From NCBI GenBank assembly GCA_947476425.1, contig CANJQJ010000005.1, forward strand, positions 27,154-91,153: a stretch of DNA of 64,000 bases. Direction: 5' to 3'. The notes under the pieces were generated by a model. It saw only the letters and a list, made by a program, of their open reading frames with translations, was not told the DNA's origin and did no database searches. Shown piece by piece: positions 11,882 through 20,518 of this stretch. How positions within the stretch are numbered: the first letter of the stretch is position 1; each line of letters opens with the position of its first letter. Both the position numbers and the translations under genes were made by a program. The DNA comes from Sphingomonadaceae bacterium. Its GTDB lineage: Bacteria > Pseudomonadota > Alphaproteobacteria > Sphingomonadales > Sphingomonadaceae.

Positions 11882-12525
11882 GCCCACTGGCCCATATCGT
11901 TCGTCGCGATCTTTCGCTCGCCTTCGGGCAAGGCGGCGCGCTGCTGCCGCTGGTGTTCTTCATGCTGGTCGCGACGCTCTATCCCTTCGCGGTGGGGCCC
12001 GACGCGACGATCATGGGCCGCACAGGTGGCGGCGTGCTCTGGATGGCAGCACTGCTGGCTGCGCTGTTGCCGATCGACCGGCTGGTGTTGCCCGATGCCG
12101 AGGCAGGGGTGCTCGATCAATATGTCGTTCGTGGACTGGCGGACGAGGCCGTGGCGAGCGCCAAGATAATCGCGCACTGGCTGAGCTTCGGGCCGCCGCT
12201 GATGATCGCCGTGCTACCCGCCGCTGGGCTGCTTCGACTGGATGGCGTAGTGGTGATGCGGATCGAGCTTGGCCTTGCGATCGGTACGCCGGGGCTTGCC
12301 GCGCTTGCTCTGGCGACCGCGAGCCTGACGGCGGGCGTACGGGGCGCCGGAGCGCTCGCCGGCCTGCTGATGCTGCCACTGGCGATCCCGCTGCTTATTT
12401 TCGGTGCGGGATCGCTCGCACCCGGGGGCTCCGGGGCAATCAAGCTGCTTGCTGCCACGTCGCTGCTGCTGGTCGCGGGGGCGCCCTTTGCGGCGGGTGC
12501 AGCGCTGCGTGCGATGCGGGAGTAG
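11878..12525 (+). CDS. ccmB: Heme exporter membrane protein CcmB
   Basis: This 215-residue protein has six hydrophobic segments and the CcmB opening IVRRDLSLAFGQGGALLPLVFF. It is the inner-membrane permease partner of CcmA in System I cytochrome c maturation. Translation starts with GTG inside the ccmA stop region (GTGA overlap). ccmC and the other ccm genes do not follow; a repeat and an unrelated minus-strand gene come next. Confidence 0.93.
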   Translation: MSPLAHIVRRDLSLAFGQGGALLPLVFFMLVATLYPFAVGPDATIMGRTGGGVLWMAALLAALLPIDRLVLPDAEAGVLDQYVVRGLADEAVASAKIIAHWLSFGPPLMIAVLPAAGLLRLDGVVVMRIELGLAIGTPGLAALALATASLTAGVRGAGALAGLLMLPLAIPLLIFGAGSLAPGGSGAIKLLAATSLLLVAGAPFAAGAALRAMRE

Positions 12526-12536
12526 CGCCCCGTGTT

Positions 12537-12652
12537 CCCCTCCCTGGCAGGGAGGGGTTAGGGGTGGGTCGAAGAGTGCGGCCGGGGTAAGAAGCCTTTT
12601 TGGGCGCGCAGACGCGCGCACCCACCCCTCGCCCCTCCCTTTCAGGGAGGGG
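12537..12652. repeat. Inverted pair of dispersed repeat units between convergent genes
   Basis: The left arm 12537-12570 contains hairpin CCCCTCCCT-ggc-AGGGAGGGG plus TTAGGGGTGGGT. The right arm 12619-12652 carries the reverse arrangement (ACCCACCCCT then CCCCTCCCT-ttc-AGGGAGGGG). The two form a long potential stem. The block 12602-12624 is identical to 7708-7730. It lies between ccmB (+) and the PEPxxWA gene (-) and could act as a two-way transcript end. Confidence 0.75.
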
Positions 12653-12681
12653 ATTCTGGAGGGTCTAGCCCTCCCAAAGGA

Positions 12682-13275
12682 TCAGGCGGAAACTGCCACG
12701 ATCGAATGCTTGCGGCGCCGCATCGCGCCACCGACAAGGCCAAGGCCGACAATGGCCAGCGCCCAGCCCGCAGGCTCGGGAACGCCGCCGGCGCCAGTGC
12801 CGACATCAAATGCGATCGTGCCGAAGTTATCGCCGTTGTTCGAATCCCAATAATAGAGATTGAGCGTACCGGTATCCCAGGCCGAGCCCGAGAAATTGGC
12901 GCCGAGCAACTGGAAGACACCGTTGATTTCGCCGACCAGCGAGCCGAACGGCAGATTGAGGCCATGAAGGCCGAGCAATCCGAAATCGGCGCCGATCTGG
13001 GTGCCTACTGCCTGGCCCGAATCATCGGCTGCGGTGGCGAGGCGAACGGCGGTAAGGCCGTTGGCATCCGAAAAGCGTGGTAGCGCTCCAGCGCTCCAGA
13101 GATCGTCGGTGCTCGAACTGATCGTGATCGCATCGCCGGACGATACCGCGACAGTCGGCAGGCCTGTGCCACCGGTAGTGCTGTTGGCCATGGCATCGAC
13201 CACGAACGTGGCCGCCGCCGCTGGAACTGCCGAGCATAACGAGGCGGCCAATGCCGCTCCCAGAACCGTACGCAT
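12682..13275 (-). CDS. PEPxxWA-CTERM sorting-domain exported protein
   Basis: About 197 residues. An N-terminal signal peptide (MRTVLGAALAASLCSAVPAA) is followed by a low-complexity beta-rich domain and the tail VPEPAGWALAIVGLGLVGG followed by MRRRK. The tail has the PEP motif, a hydrophobic helix and a basic end: the PEPxxWA variant processed by exosortase in sphingomonads and relatives. The mature protein probably goes to the surface or extracellular matrix. Start 13275 is preferred over the first in-frame ATG because GGGGAG lies nine bases upstream and the signal peptide begins there. Confidence 0.88.
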   Translation of the reverse strand: MRTVLGAALAASLCSAVPAAAATFVVDAMANSTTGGTGLPTVAVSSGDAITISSSTDDLWSAGALPRFSDANGLTAVRLATAADDSGQAVGTQIGADFGLLGLHGLNLPFGSLVGEINGVFQLLGANFSGSAWDTGTLNLYYWDSNNGDNFGTIAFDVGTGAGGVPEPAGWALAIVGLGLVGGAMRRRKHSIVAVSA

Positions 13276-13391
13276 CGCAAAACACTCCCCAGTGGCTGTT
13301 CCACCAAGGCCTATAATCGCCGAACCCGATAAAGGGTCCATAAGCATTCCCATTTTCGTCGATTTTTCCGCTCGTTAGGTCGCTCGGAAAA

Positions 13392-14258
13392 TCATCGGGT
13401 CCAGCGCGCGAAAATCGCGGTGGGCAGGAGCAGGCCGCGCGCTTCTTCGCGGACCGCCATTTCGCCGACTTCGACGGTTCCGCCGAGATCGGCCATCGCC
13501 TGGCGGAGCAGCTCGCCGATCGCGAGCGCAGACATGCGGACCGCGTAGACGGTGAGCACAAGAAAACGGGACTTCTCGTCGAGCAGGCTGCGGCAATCCG
13601 CAATCAACGCGGGGAGATGCTCCTCGAGGCGCCAGATTTCGCCGTTCGGGCCTCGGCCGAACTTGGGCGGATCGAGGAAGATGCCATCATAACGACGCTC
13701 CCGCCGGACTTCGCGGGCGGTGAACTTGGCGGCATCATCGATGATCCAGCGGATCGGCCGATCGGCCATGTCGGCAAGAAAGGCATTGGCCCTGCCCGCT
13801 TCGACCGACTTTTTCGACGCATCGACATGCACCATCCGCGCACCCTTTGCGGCGAGCGCGAGCGTACCGACCCCGGTGTAGCCGAACAGGTTGAGGATCT
13901 CGTCGTCGGGCTGGACTCGTTCGCGCATCCAGTTCCACTGCGGCGCCATGTCCGGGAAAAAGCCGAGATGGCGAAAGGGCGTGCACAAGGCGGTGAAGCG
14001 GATATCCTCCCACTTCATGTGCCAGCCCTTGTGGGGAACATCGCGATCGAGATGCCAGCGGCCGCCGCCATCATCGTCGGAAGCACCGATGAACTCGCCA
14101 TTGGCGGTCCAGAAATCCTCGGCCGGTGCCCACATCGCCTGGGGTTCCGGACGGATGAAGCTGTAGGGGCCGTAGCGTTCGAGCTTGCGGCCATTTCCGG
14201 AATCAACGAGGCCGTAGTCGTCCCACGGCTCGGCGACGATGGTCTGGAGCGCGGTCAT
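13392..14258 (-). CDS. Class I SAM-dependent methyltransferase (RlmI/RlmK-like)
   Basis: This 288-residue protein has a SAM-binding motif LNLFGYTGVGTLALAAKGA, the acidic motif VHVDASK, and DGIFLDPPKFGRGP, the DPPxF catalytic-type motif of rRNA m5C/m2G methyltransferases in the COG1092 group. It lacks the N-terminal PUA domain of RlmI, so the target may differ. ATGA overlap with the upstream M16 peptidase stop fixes the start at 14258. It is the last gene of the long minus-strand run. Confidence 0.85.
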   Translation of the reverse strand: MTALQTIVAEPWDDYGLVDSGNGRKLERYGPYSFIRPEPQAMWAPAEDFWTANGEFIGASDDDGGGRWHLDRDVPHKGWHMKWEDIRFTALCTPFRHLGFFPDMAPQWNWMRERVQPDDEILNLFGYTGVGTLALAAKGARMVHVDASKKSVEAGRANAFLADMADRPIRWIIDDAAKFTAREVRRERRYDGIFLDPPKFGRGPNGEIWRLEEHLPALIADCRSLLDEKSRFLVLTVYAVRMSALAIGELLRQAMADLGGTVEVGEMAVREEARGLLLPTAIFARWTR

Positions 14259-15484
14259 GCTGCTTTCGCCAGCGTCCCACCGACGGTCGCCAGCGCCTTG
14301 GGTCCGGCGAGCGCGGACTGCCCCGCGCGGCGGGCATCGGCGATGGTGACAGATTCGATCTGTTCGACCGATTCGACCGGCGTGATGATTCGGCCATGGA
14401 TCTGGAGCTGGCGGGCGAGATGGTCGCAGCGCGTGGCGACCGATTCGAGGCCCATCAACAGCCCGGCCTTTGCCTGCGCCTTTGCGCGCGCGAGCTCGGC
14501 ATCGTCGAGCGTATCGGCGGTGCGCGCGAGCACTTCCTCCGCAAGCTTGTACGCATTGCCAGAGGCGGCGCGCTGGGCCGCGCAATAGACCCCGAGCATG
14601 CCCGTATCGGCAAAGGGCTGCGCCCAGGCATAGACGCTGTAGGCGAGGCCGCGCTGTTCGCGCAGTTCCTGGAACAGGCGCGACGACATGCCACCACCGG
14701 CGACCGACGCAAACAGCGACATCGCATGGAGATCCGCATCGCGATAACCGGGCGCGGGATAGGCGAAGGCCAGATGAAGCTGATCGAAACGGCGGCGATC
14801 ATGGTGCGTGCCGGGCTTGAAGATCGCGCTTGCCATCGGCTTCACTGGCGCCACTTCCAGATCACCGAAACGCGCCTCGACGAGACGGAGAAGCTCTTCC
14901 TCATCGACCTTGCCAGCCGCCGCGATGACGAGGCGCGAGGGATGATATTGGTCGGCGATCCAGCTTTTCATCGCGGGGACGTCGATCGCGGCAATGCTGG
15001 CCTCGCTGCCGAGAACGGGAAGGCCGAGCGATTGGCCGCCAAAGGCGACGGCGGAGAGGTGATCGAAGATGATGTCGTCTGGCGTGTCGCGCGCCTCGCC
15101 GAGCTCGGCAAGCACGACCTGGCGCTCGCGTTCGAGCTCCTCGGCATCGAAATGCGAGGCGCGGACGAGATCGGCGATGATATCGAGCCCGAGTTGCAGA
15201 TCGCCCGCCAGCAGCCGCGCGTGGAAGACGGTGTGATCCCGCGCGGTCCACGCGTTGAGCGAGCCTCCGCGATCCTCGACGGCCTCGGCAATCGCGCGCG
15301 CATCACGCGATCCGGCACCCTTGAACACCATATGCTCGACCATGTGGGCCAGGCCGGAAAGCCCTTCAGGCTCAGAGCGCGAGCCGACATCGGCGTAGAG
15401 CCCGACCGCAAGCGTTTCCACCCCGTCCATTGGCTCGACCGCTATGGTCAGCCCATTAGGCAGGCGGTGGGAATGTGCGGTCAC
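14255..15484 (-). CDS. M16 family peptidase (processing-peptidase-like)
   Basis: This 409-residue single-unit M16 peptidase contains the inverted zinc motif HMVEH followed by a downstream glutamate region (AVEDRGGSLNAWTARDHT), matching the mitochondrial processing peptidase beta-like bacterial proteins. No signal peptide is apparent. In alphaproteobacteria this gene typically sits right after thrC, as here: it overlaps thrC by four bases and the methyltransferase by four bases. Confidence 0.93.
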   Translation of the reverse strand: MTAHSHRLPNGLTIAVEPMDGVETLAVGLYADVGSRSEPEGLSGLAHMVEHMVFKGAGSRDARAIAEAVEDRGGSLNAWTARDHTVFHARLLAGDLQLGLDIIADLVRASHFDAEELERERQVVLAELGEARDTPDDIIFDHLSAVAFGGQSLGLPVLGSEASIAAIDVPAMKSWIADQYHPSRLVIAAAGKVDEEELLRLVEARFGDLEVAPVKPMASAIFKPGTHHDRRRFDQLHLAFAYPAPGYRDADLHAMSLFASVAGGGMSSRLFQELREQRGLAYSVYAWAQPFADTGMLGVYCAAQRAASGNAYKLAEEVLARTADTLDDAELARAKAQAKAGLLMGLESVATRCDHLARQLQIHGRIITPVESVEQIESVTIADARRAGQSALAGPKALATVGGTLAKAA

Positions 15485-16881
15485 GAAATCTCCCTGGCAT
15501 GTTGCGCGATATAGGTTTCGACCGCTTCGAGCGTCGCGGGGAGGACCTGATAGCGCTCCTCGCGCTCGAACAGTCCGGCGATGCGCGACGGCTGCGGCGG
15601 GCGCTGCCCGATCGCACGCTCCACCGCGTCGCGGAACTTGGTTGGATGGGCAGTGGCAAGCGTGACGACGGGAACATCCGCCGGCAGATCGGCGACACGA
15701 GCGGCGGCTAGCCCGATCGCGGTATGCGGATCGACGATCTGGCCGGCCTTGTCGAATGCCCAGCGCATCGCCAGCGACATGCTGTCGGGATCGACTCGGG
15801 TGCTGGAGAACAGCTTTGCTGCCTCCTCGCGCATGGCGGGAGCGATTTCCATGCGGCGGGTCGCTTCGAAACTGGCCATGGTCGCCGATACCTCAGCGCC
15901 GTCGCGACCGTGGAGATCGAACAGCAGCCGCTCGAAATTCGAGCTGACCTGGATGTCCATCGAGGGCGCTGCAGTCGGCGTGACGGTGCCTACCGAATAG
16001 TCACCGGCCGAAAGCGCGCGATGGAGGATATCGTTGACGTTCGTCGCGACGATGAGCTTCGCGATCGGAAGCCCCATTCGACTTGCGACATAGCCTGCGA
16101 ACACGTCGCCGAAATTGCCGGTAGGCACCGAGAAGGCGATCGGGCGATCAGGCGCGCCGAGGCGGACCGCGGCGTAGAAATAATAGACGATCTGGGCCAT
16201 CAGCCGCGCCCAGTTGATCGAATTGACCGCAGACAGCGCGAAGCGGCCAGCAAAGGCCTGGTGCGCGAACATCGCCTTCACCATCGCCTGCGCGTCGTCG
16301 AAGCTGCCTTCGATCGCGATATTGTGGACATTGGGCGCAAGCACCGTGGTCATCTGACGACGCTGGACGTCGGAGACGCGGCCCTGCGGATGCAGCATGA
16401 AGATATCGACCTTCGCGCGACCAGCGAGAGCGTCGATCGCGGCGGAGCCGGTATCGCCCGAGGTTGCGCCGACGACGGTGAGGTGCGTGTCGCGAGTCGA
16501 AAGGAAGCGCTCGAACATCAGCCCGAGGAGCTGAAGCGCGACATCCTTGAAGGCGAGCGTCGGGCCGTGGAAGAGCTCGAGCAGCCAATGGCGATGATCG
16601 AGCTGGACGAGCGGGGTGACCGCGGCGTGATCGAAACGGCCGTAGGCGGCGGTGCAGAGCTGGCGAAGCGCGGCATCGTCGAGCGATCCCGCGACGAACG
16701 GCCGCATCACCGCGACGGCGGTCTCGACATAGGAAAGCCCGGCGAGCCCGGCGATTTCGGCCTTCGACAGAGTGGGCCAGCTTTCGGGGACGTAAAGGCC
16801 CCCGTCGGACGCGAGCCCGGCAAGCGTGACATCCTCGAACGACAGGATCGGGGCCGCGCCCCTGGTGCTGATATACCGCAT
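15481..16881 (-). CDS. thrC: Threonine synthase
   Basis: This 466-residue PLP enzyme converts O-phosphohomoserine to threonine. The start MRYISTRG is the usual N-terminus, and FHGPTLAFKDVALQLLG contains the PLP-binding lysine; GATSGDTGSAA is the phosphate-binding loop. The start at 16881 is chosen over an upstream in-frame ATG inside surf1. It follows surf1 by 11 bases and overlaps the M16 gene, so a biosynthetic gene rides on the cytochrome oxidase operon. Confidence 0.96.
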   Translation of the reverse strand: MRYISTRGAAPILSFEDVTLAGLASDGGLYVPESWPTLSKAEIAGLAGLSYVETAVAVMRPFVAGSLDDAALRQLCTAAYGRFDHAAVTPLVQLDHRHWLLELFHGPTLAFKDVALQLLGLMFERFLSTRDTHLTVVGATSGDTGSAAIDALAGRAKVDIFMLHPQGRVSDVQRRQMTTVLAPNVHNIAIEGSFDDAQAMVKAMFAHQAFAGRFALSAVNSINWARLMAQIVYYFYAAVRLGAPDRPIAFSVPTGNFGDVFAGYVASRMGLPIAKLIVATNVNDILHRALSAGDYSVGTVTPTAAPSMDIQVSSNFERLLFDLHGRDGAEVSATMASFEATRRMEIAPAMREEAAKLFSSTRVDPDSMSLAMRWAFDKAGQIVDPHTAIGLAAARVADLPADVPVVTLATAHPTKFRDAVERAIGQRPPQPSRIAGLFEREERYQVLPATLEAVETYIAQHAREIS

Positions 16882-16892
16882 GGGGCCGCGCC

Positions 16893-17492
16893 TTAGCGGT
16901 CCGGGCCCTTGCGGGCAAGTTTCAGCCGCTGCCGCAGCGCAAGCAGGTAGATCAGCACCGCCACACCGGCGAACAGGAACCATTGCACGGCATAGGAAAG
17001 GTGGTTGTTCGGCAGGTCGGCAGGCGAGGGCAATGCGCTTGGCTCGAGCCCCGGCGCTGCCTTCTCGGCGACGAGCAGGTAGACGTGGGCGGTGTCGCGC
17101 GCGAGAATGCCGCTCACCGGCCCGCCGGAATAGCCGACGGGTGGATTGCTGCGTTCGGACCAGCCGAAATCGACGGCCATACCGGGGCCTTCAGCGCCCG
17201 TGCGGCAATGCGCGATATGGCGCCAGCCGCTGCGTCCGGTGCGGTCACGCCCGGCGCGCGCGGTCCAGTCGATCGCCTGCAGGCAATAGCCATGGGCGTG
17301 GCGGAACAGCAGGGCATCGTCGGGAACGGGAACGGCTGGGAAGGCGACCTCAGGCAGGCTCATATTCTCCTGGTAGCGCGTAAGCAGCCCGGCCTTCCAG
17401 TCGGCACGGTGGAGCTGCCAGATGCCGAGACCGATCATCGCGGCGACGGCGAGCGCGACGATCAGCGTGGACAGGAGCGGGAGCCGCTTCAC
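16893..17492 (-). CDS. SURF1 family cytochrome oxidase assembly protein
   Basis: About 199 residues. There is an N-terminal membrane helix (LPLLSTLIVALAVAAMIGLG followed by IWQLHRADWK) and a C-terminal helix (AVQWFLFAGVAVLIYLLAL), with a periplasmic domain between: the SURF1 layout. SURF1 helps place heme a into subunit I. It starts with GTG overlapping the DUF983 stop (GTGA). The GxWQLxR motif is present, supporting function. Confidence 0.92.
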   Translation of the reverse strand: MKRLPLLSTLIVALAVAAMIGLGIWQLHRADWKAGLLTRYQENMSLPEVAFPAVPVPDDALLFRHAHGYCLQAIDWTARAGRDRTGRSGWRHIAHCRTGAEGPGMAVDFGWSERSNPPVGYSGGPVSGILARDTAHVYLLVAEKAAPGLEPSALPSPADLPNNHLSYAVQWFLFAGVAVLIYLLALRQRLKLARKGPDR

Positions 17493-17857
17493 GGTTCGCG
17501 ATCGACGATTCGGCCTTCGCGCGCGGCGTTGCGATATTCGAGCGCGATCAGCATGCCCTTGCCAAGCCGAAGCAGCCCTACCGTCAGGACGAGGGTGACG
17601 ACTGGCCAGATCAGCAGGTGGACCCAGAAGGGCGGCTCGGCGGACAGCTCGAGCCAGATGGCGAGACCGGTCACGATCCCGCCGACGATGAACACCAGGA
17701 AGGCGGCGGGCCCGTCGCCGACGTTGAACGCGGCAAAGTCGAGCCCGCATGCACGGCATCGCGGCGCAAAGCGGATCAATCCCTCGAACAGGGTCCGCGC
17801 GGCGCAGCGAGGGCAACGGCCGCCGAGGCCCGCCTGAAGCGGAGACGGCGGCGTCAC
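17489..17857 (-). CDS. DUF983 family membrane protein
   Basis: About 122 residues. A double zinc-ribbon-like CPRC...CRACG region is followed by two membrane helices, the DUF983 layout. Genes of this family regularly lie between ctaE and surf1 in alphaproteobacterial oxidase clusters, implying an assembly role, but the function is not established. The GTG at 17857 gives the family-typical short N-terminus (VTPPSPLQAGLGG); an ATG at 17893 would overlap ctaE by 32 bases and is less likely. Confidence 0.85.
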   Translation of the reverse strand: MTPPSPLQAGLGGRCPRCAARTLFEGLIRFAPRCRACGLDFAAFNVGDGPAAFLVFIVGGIVTGLAIWLELSAEPPFWVHLLIWPVVTLVLTVGLLRLGKGMLIALEYRNAAREGRIVDREP

Positions 17858-17861
17858 GATG

Positions 17862-18731
17862 TTAACCGCCGTGGACCGGTGCGCCCCAGCCACCCCATAC
17901 GTAGATCGAGGCGAAAAGGAACAGCCATACGACGTCGACGAAATGCCAGTACCAGGCGGCAGCCTCGAAGCCGAAATGCTGCTTGGCCGTGAAATCGCCC
18001 TTGTACGCGCGGATCAGGCAGACGCTCAGGAAGATCGTGCCGATGATCACATGGAAGCCGTGGAAGCCAGTCGCCATGTAGAACGCCGCGCCATAGTTCA
18101 CGCCCTTGAAGGGGAATGGTGCATGGGCATATTCCCAGGCCTGGATGCTCGAGAAGAGCAGGCCGAGCAGGATGGTGATCCACAAGCCAGAGATGAGCCC
18201 CTTGCGATCGCCCTTGAGCAGCGCGTGGTGCGCCCAGGTGACCGTCGTGCCCGAGCAGAGCAGGATCAGCGTGTTGAGCAGCGGGAATGCGAAGGGATCG
18301 AGAACCTCGATGCCCTTGGCCGGGAATACGCCCGGCGCGAGCGATACGGTTTTCGCCGATGCGATGATCGAGGTGGCACCGTTGATGACCTCGACCGGGG
18401 CGGGGAACAGGGCGAAATCGAAGAACGCCCAGAACCAGCCAACGAAGAACATCACTTCGGAAGCGATGAACAGGATCATGCCATAACGCAGATGGAGGCT
18501 GACGACCGGCGTATGATCGCCGGCATGGGCCTCGCGGATCACGTCCGACCACCAGCTGAACATCGTGAACAGCACGCCGGCGAGGCCGAGCAGGAATACC
18601 CAGCCGCCAAAGGGAGCACTGTGCATCCACATGATGCCGCCCGACGCCATCGTAAGCGCCGACATCGAGCCCACGAGGGGCCAGATGCTGGGTGGTAGAA
18701 TATGATAATCGTGGGTCTTTGCGCCGGCCAT
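17862..18731 (-). CDS. ctaE: Cytochrome c oxidase subunit III
   Basis: This 289-residue protein has seven membrane helices and COX3 signatures: [18 protein letters not shown] at the start, [14 protein letters not shown] and a terminal [17 protein letters not shown]. It is subunit III of the aa3-type oxidase. The start [10 protein letters not shown] at 18731 is family-typical; the longer in-frame extension is rejected. It lies 31 bases after ctaG. Confidence 0.97.
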   Translation of the reverse strand: MAGAKTHDYHILPPSIWPLVGSMSALTMASGGIMWMHSAPFGGWVFLLGLAGVLFTMFSWWSDVIREAHAGDHTPVVSLHLRYGMILFIASEVMFFVGWFWAFFDFALFPAPVEVINGATSIIASAKTVSLAPGVFPAKGIEVLDPFAFPLLNTLILLCSGTTVTWAHHALLKGDRKGLISGLWITILLGLLFSSIQAWEYAHAPFPFKGVNYGAAFYMATGFHGFHVIIGTIFLSVCLIRAYKGDFTAKQHFGFEAAAWYWHFVDVVWLFLFASIYVWGGWGAPVHGG

Positions 18732-18762
18732 TAATCTGCCCCTCGTCTGCCTGTCATTGTCT

Positions 18763-19317
18763 CTAGCTGCTCGCCTTGCCCGCTGCCACCGGGAAGAAGG
18801 TATAGGAGAGCGTAATTTCACTGATATCCCGCGTATCGGGATCGTCGATCAGCTTGGGATCGACGTAGAAGATTACCGGCATGCGCACGCGCTCGCCTGG
18901 CTTGAGCGTCTGCTCGGTAAAGCAGAAGCACTGGATCTTGGTAAAATACTGACCGCTTTGACCGGGCGTGACGTTGAACGTCGCGTTGCCCGTGATCACA
19001 TGATCGGTGTTATTGATCGCCTCAAACCAGGCCATGTTGCGAGCGCCTACGGCAATCTTCACGACATTTTTCTCGGGCCGGAAGGTCCAGCCCATCCCCG
19101 GAGCGACATTCGCGTCGAAGCGGACATTCATCAGCTTGCCGGTGACGGATACCGGAGCAGAGAGCGCCGAGGCACGCTGGGTGGTGCCGCCAAAGCCGGT
19201 CGACTGGCAAAACGCCCGATAGAGCGGCACTGCGGCAAAGCCCAGCATGAGCATCGCAAGCGGCAGCAGCGCCACCGCAATGACCGTCCGGTTATATCGA
19301 GGTTGTACCGCTACCAT
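18763..19317 (-). CDS. ctaG: Cytochrome c oxidase assembly protein CtaG/Cox11
   Basis: This 184-residue protein has one N-terminal membrane helix and a periplasmic beta-sandwich. The copper-binding CFCF motif ([10 protein letters not shown]) and the following [11 protein letters not shown] match Cox11, which inserts CuB into subunit I. It starts only three bases after the small membrane ORF. Confidence 0.96.
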   Translation of the reverse strand: MVAVQPRYNRTVIAVALLPLAMLMLGFAAVPLYRAFCQSTGFGGTTQRASALSAPVSVTGKLMNVRFDANVAPGMGWTFRPEKNVVKIAVGARNMAWFEAINNTDHVITGNATFNVTPGQSGQYFTKIQCFCFTEQTLKPGERVRMPVIFYVDPKLIDDPDTRDISEITLSYTFFPVAAGKASS

Positions 19318-19320
19318 CGC

Positions 19321-19443
19321 TCAGTTCATCTTTGCGATCGAGATCGCGAAAAAGAGAATGACGAACGCGCCGAGCACAATCGCCATCGCGATCGCGCGGG
19401 ATTGCTGGCGTCGCTGATATTCGCGCTGGTCTTCGGGTTTCAT
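19321..19443 (-). CDS. 40-residue single-helix membrane protein of the cox cluster
   Basis: The translation is [20 protein letters not shown] followed by a hydrophobic helix and a short end SIAKMN. The charged N-terminus followed by one helix suits a small inner-membrane protein. Its ATG overlaps the ctaB stop by four bases and it ends three bases before ctaG, so it is clearly embedded in the operon. Comparable mini-ORFs occur between ctaB and ctaG in other alphaproteobacteria (CoxF-like), probably an assembly factor or accessory subunit. Confidence 0.8.
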   Translation of the reverse strand: MKPEDQREYQRRQQSRAIAMAIVLGAFVILFFAISIAKMN

Positions 19444-20369
19444 GCCAGCACCAGGCGATCTGCGACAAGCGCGCCGAACATGCCGAACAGATAGATGATC
19501 GAGAACCAGAACAGCCGCCGCTCGGGCTTCATCGCCGCCTGGTCAGTCTCGGTATTGAAACCGACGCGAAGCGCAAGCGCGAGGAAAATAGCCGATAGCA
19601 GCACGGCAGTTCCGCCGTAGATCGCACCGGTCAGCCCGAGCGGCCAGGGCGCAATAGCAACCGCGACCATCGGCAGCGTGTAGAGCATGATCTGAACACG
19701 GGTCGCACGTACGCCGGCTACGACCGGCAGCATCGGCACGCCCGCATTCGCATAATCGCTTCGCACGAACAGCGAGAGCGCCCAGAAATGCGGCGGGGTC
19801 CACAGGAAGATCAAAGCGAACAGCAAAGCGGGCAGGAGTGCTACTGATCCAGTCGCCGCCGCCCAGCCGATCAGCGGCGGAAATGCGCCCGCGGCGCCGC
19901 CGATGACGATATTCTGCGGCGTCCGCCGCTTGAGCCACACGGTGTAGACCAGCACGTAGAAAAGTATCGAAACCGCCAGGATCGCGGCGGAGAGCAGGTT
20001 GACCGCCAACCCCATCAACAGCACCGAGAAGGCGCCGAGGCCGACGCCGAAATGCAGCGCCGACTGGCGATCCATCCGGCCCGCAGGCAGCGGACGTGAT
20101 GCGGTACGCTTCATCAGCGCATCGATATCGGATTCATACCATTGGTTGAGCGCAGCCGCCGCACCGGCGCCAAGCGCGATGCAGAGAATGGCCGTGAAGG
20201 CGAGCACGGGATGAATGCCGTGCGGCGCCGCCAGCATCCCGCACAGGCCGGTGAAGACGACAAGCGTCATCACGCGCGGCTTGGTCAGCGCGAGAAAATC
20301 CCGCCAATCGGCGGCAAGCGGCTGGATCTCGGTCAAACTATTTGTCGTCACAATCGTGTTTGCCTTCAA
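19440..20369 (-). CDS. ctaB: Protoheme IX farnesyltransferase (heme O synthase)
   Basis: About 309 residues with UbiA-type topology of eight or nine helices. The prenyl-diphosphate motif [15 protein letters not shown] and the second loop [20 protein letters not shown] are clear. It makes heme O, the precursor of heme A for the oxidase. The start is uncertain: TTG at 20369 or GTG at 20351, neither with a good Shine-Dalgarno; family alignment around [14 protein letters not shown] tolerates either. Confidence 0.95.
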   Translation of the reverse strand: MKANTIVTTNSLTEIQPLAADWRDFLALTKPRVMTLVVFTGLCGMLAAPHGIHPVLAFTAILCIALGAGAAAALNQWYESDIDALMKRTASRPLPAGRMDRQSALHFGVGLGAFSVLLMGLAVNLLSAAILAVSILFYVLVYTVWLKRRTPQNIVIGGAAGAFPPLIGWAAATGSVALLPALLFALIFLWTPPHFWALSLFVRSDYANAGVPMLPVVAGVRATRVQIMLYTLPMVAVAIAPWPLGLTGAIYGGTAVLLSAIFLALALRVGFNTETDQAAMKPERRLFWFSIIYLFGMFGALVADRLVLA

Positions 20370-20479
20370 TGCCCCTGCCGCCCGTGCGGAAGAGGATCGG
20401 GTGAAGGCCTTCTACTGTCTCCAGAACGATCCGAAACCAGAAGAAGACCCTCACCCTCCCACCGCGTCGCGGCAGGACC

Positions 20480-20511
20480 GCCCTCCCCCGCGAAACGGGA
20501 GAGGGCTTTTT
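20480..20511. repeat. Hairpin repeat between ctaD and ctaB
   Basis: GCCCTCCCCCG (20480-20490) and CGGGAGAGGGC (20496-20506) form a strong stem followed by five Ts on the plus strand. The nearby genes are on the minus strand, where the hairpin comes after a run of A, so a standard terminator role is not evident. It may be a repeat that also sets relative expression of ctaD and downstream genes. Confidence 0.6.
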
Positions 20512-20518
20512 CCAAGCC

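Noticed and set aside
20480..20511. Terminator for ctaD
   Set aside because: The T-run is on the plus strand, opposite to ctaD direction, so it was listed as a repeat instead.
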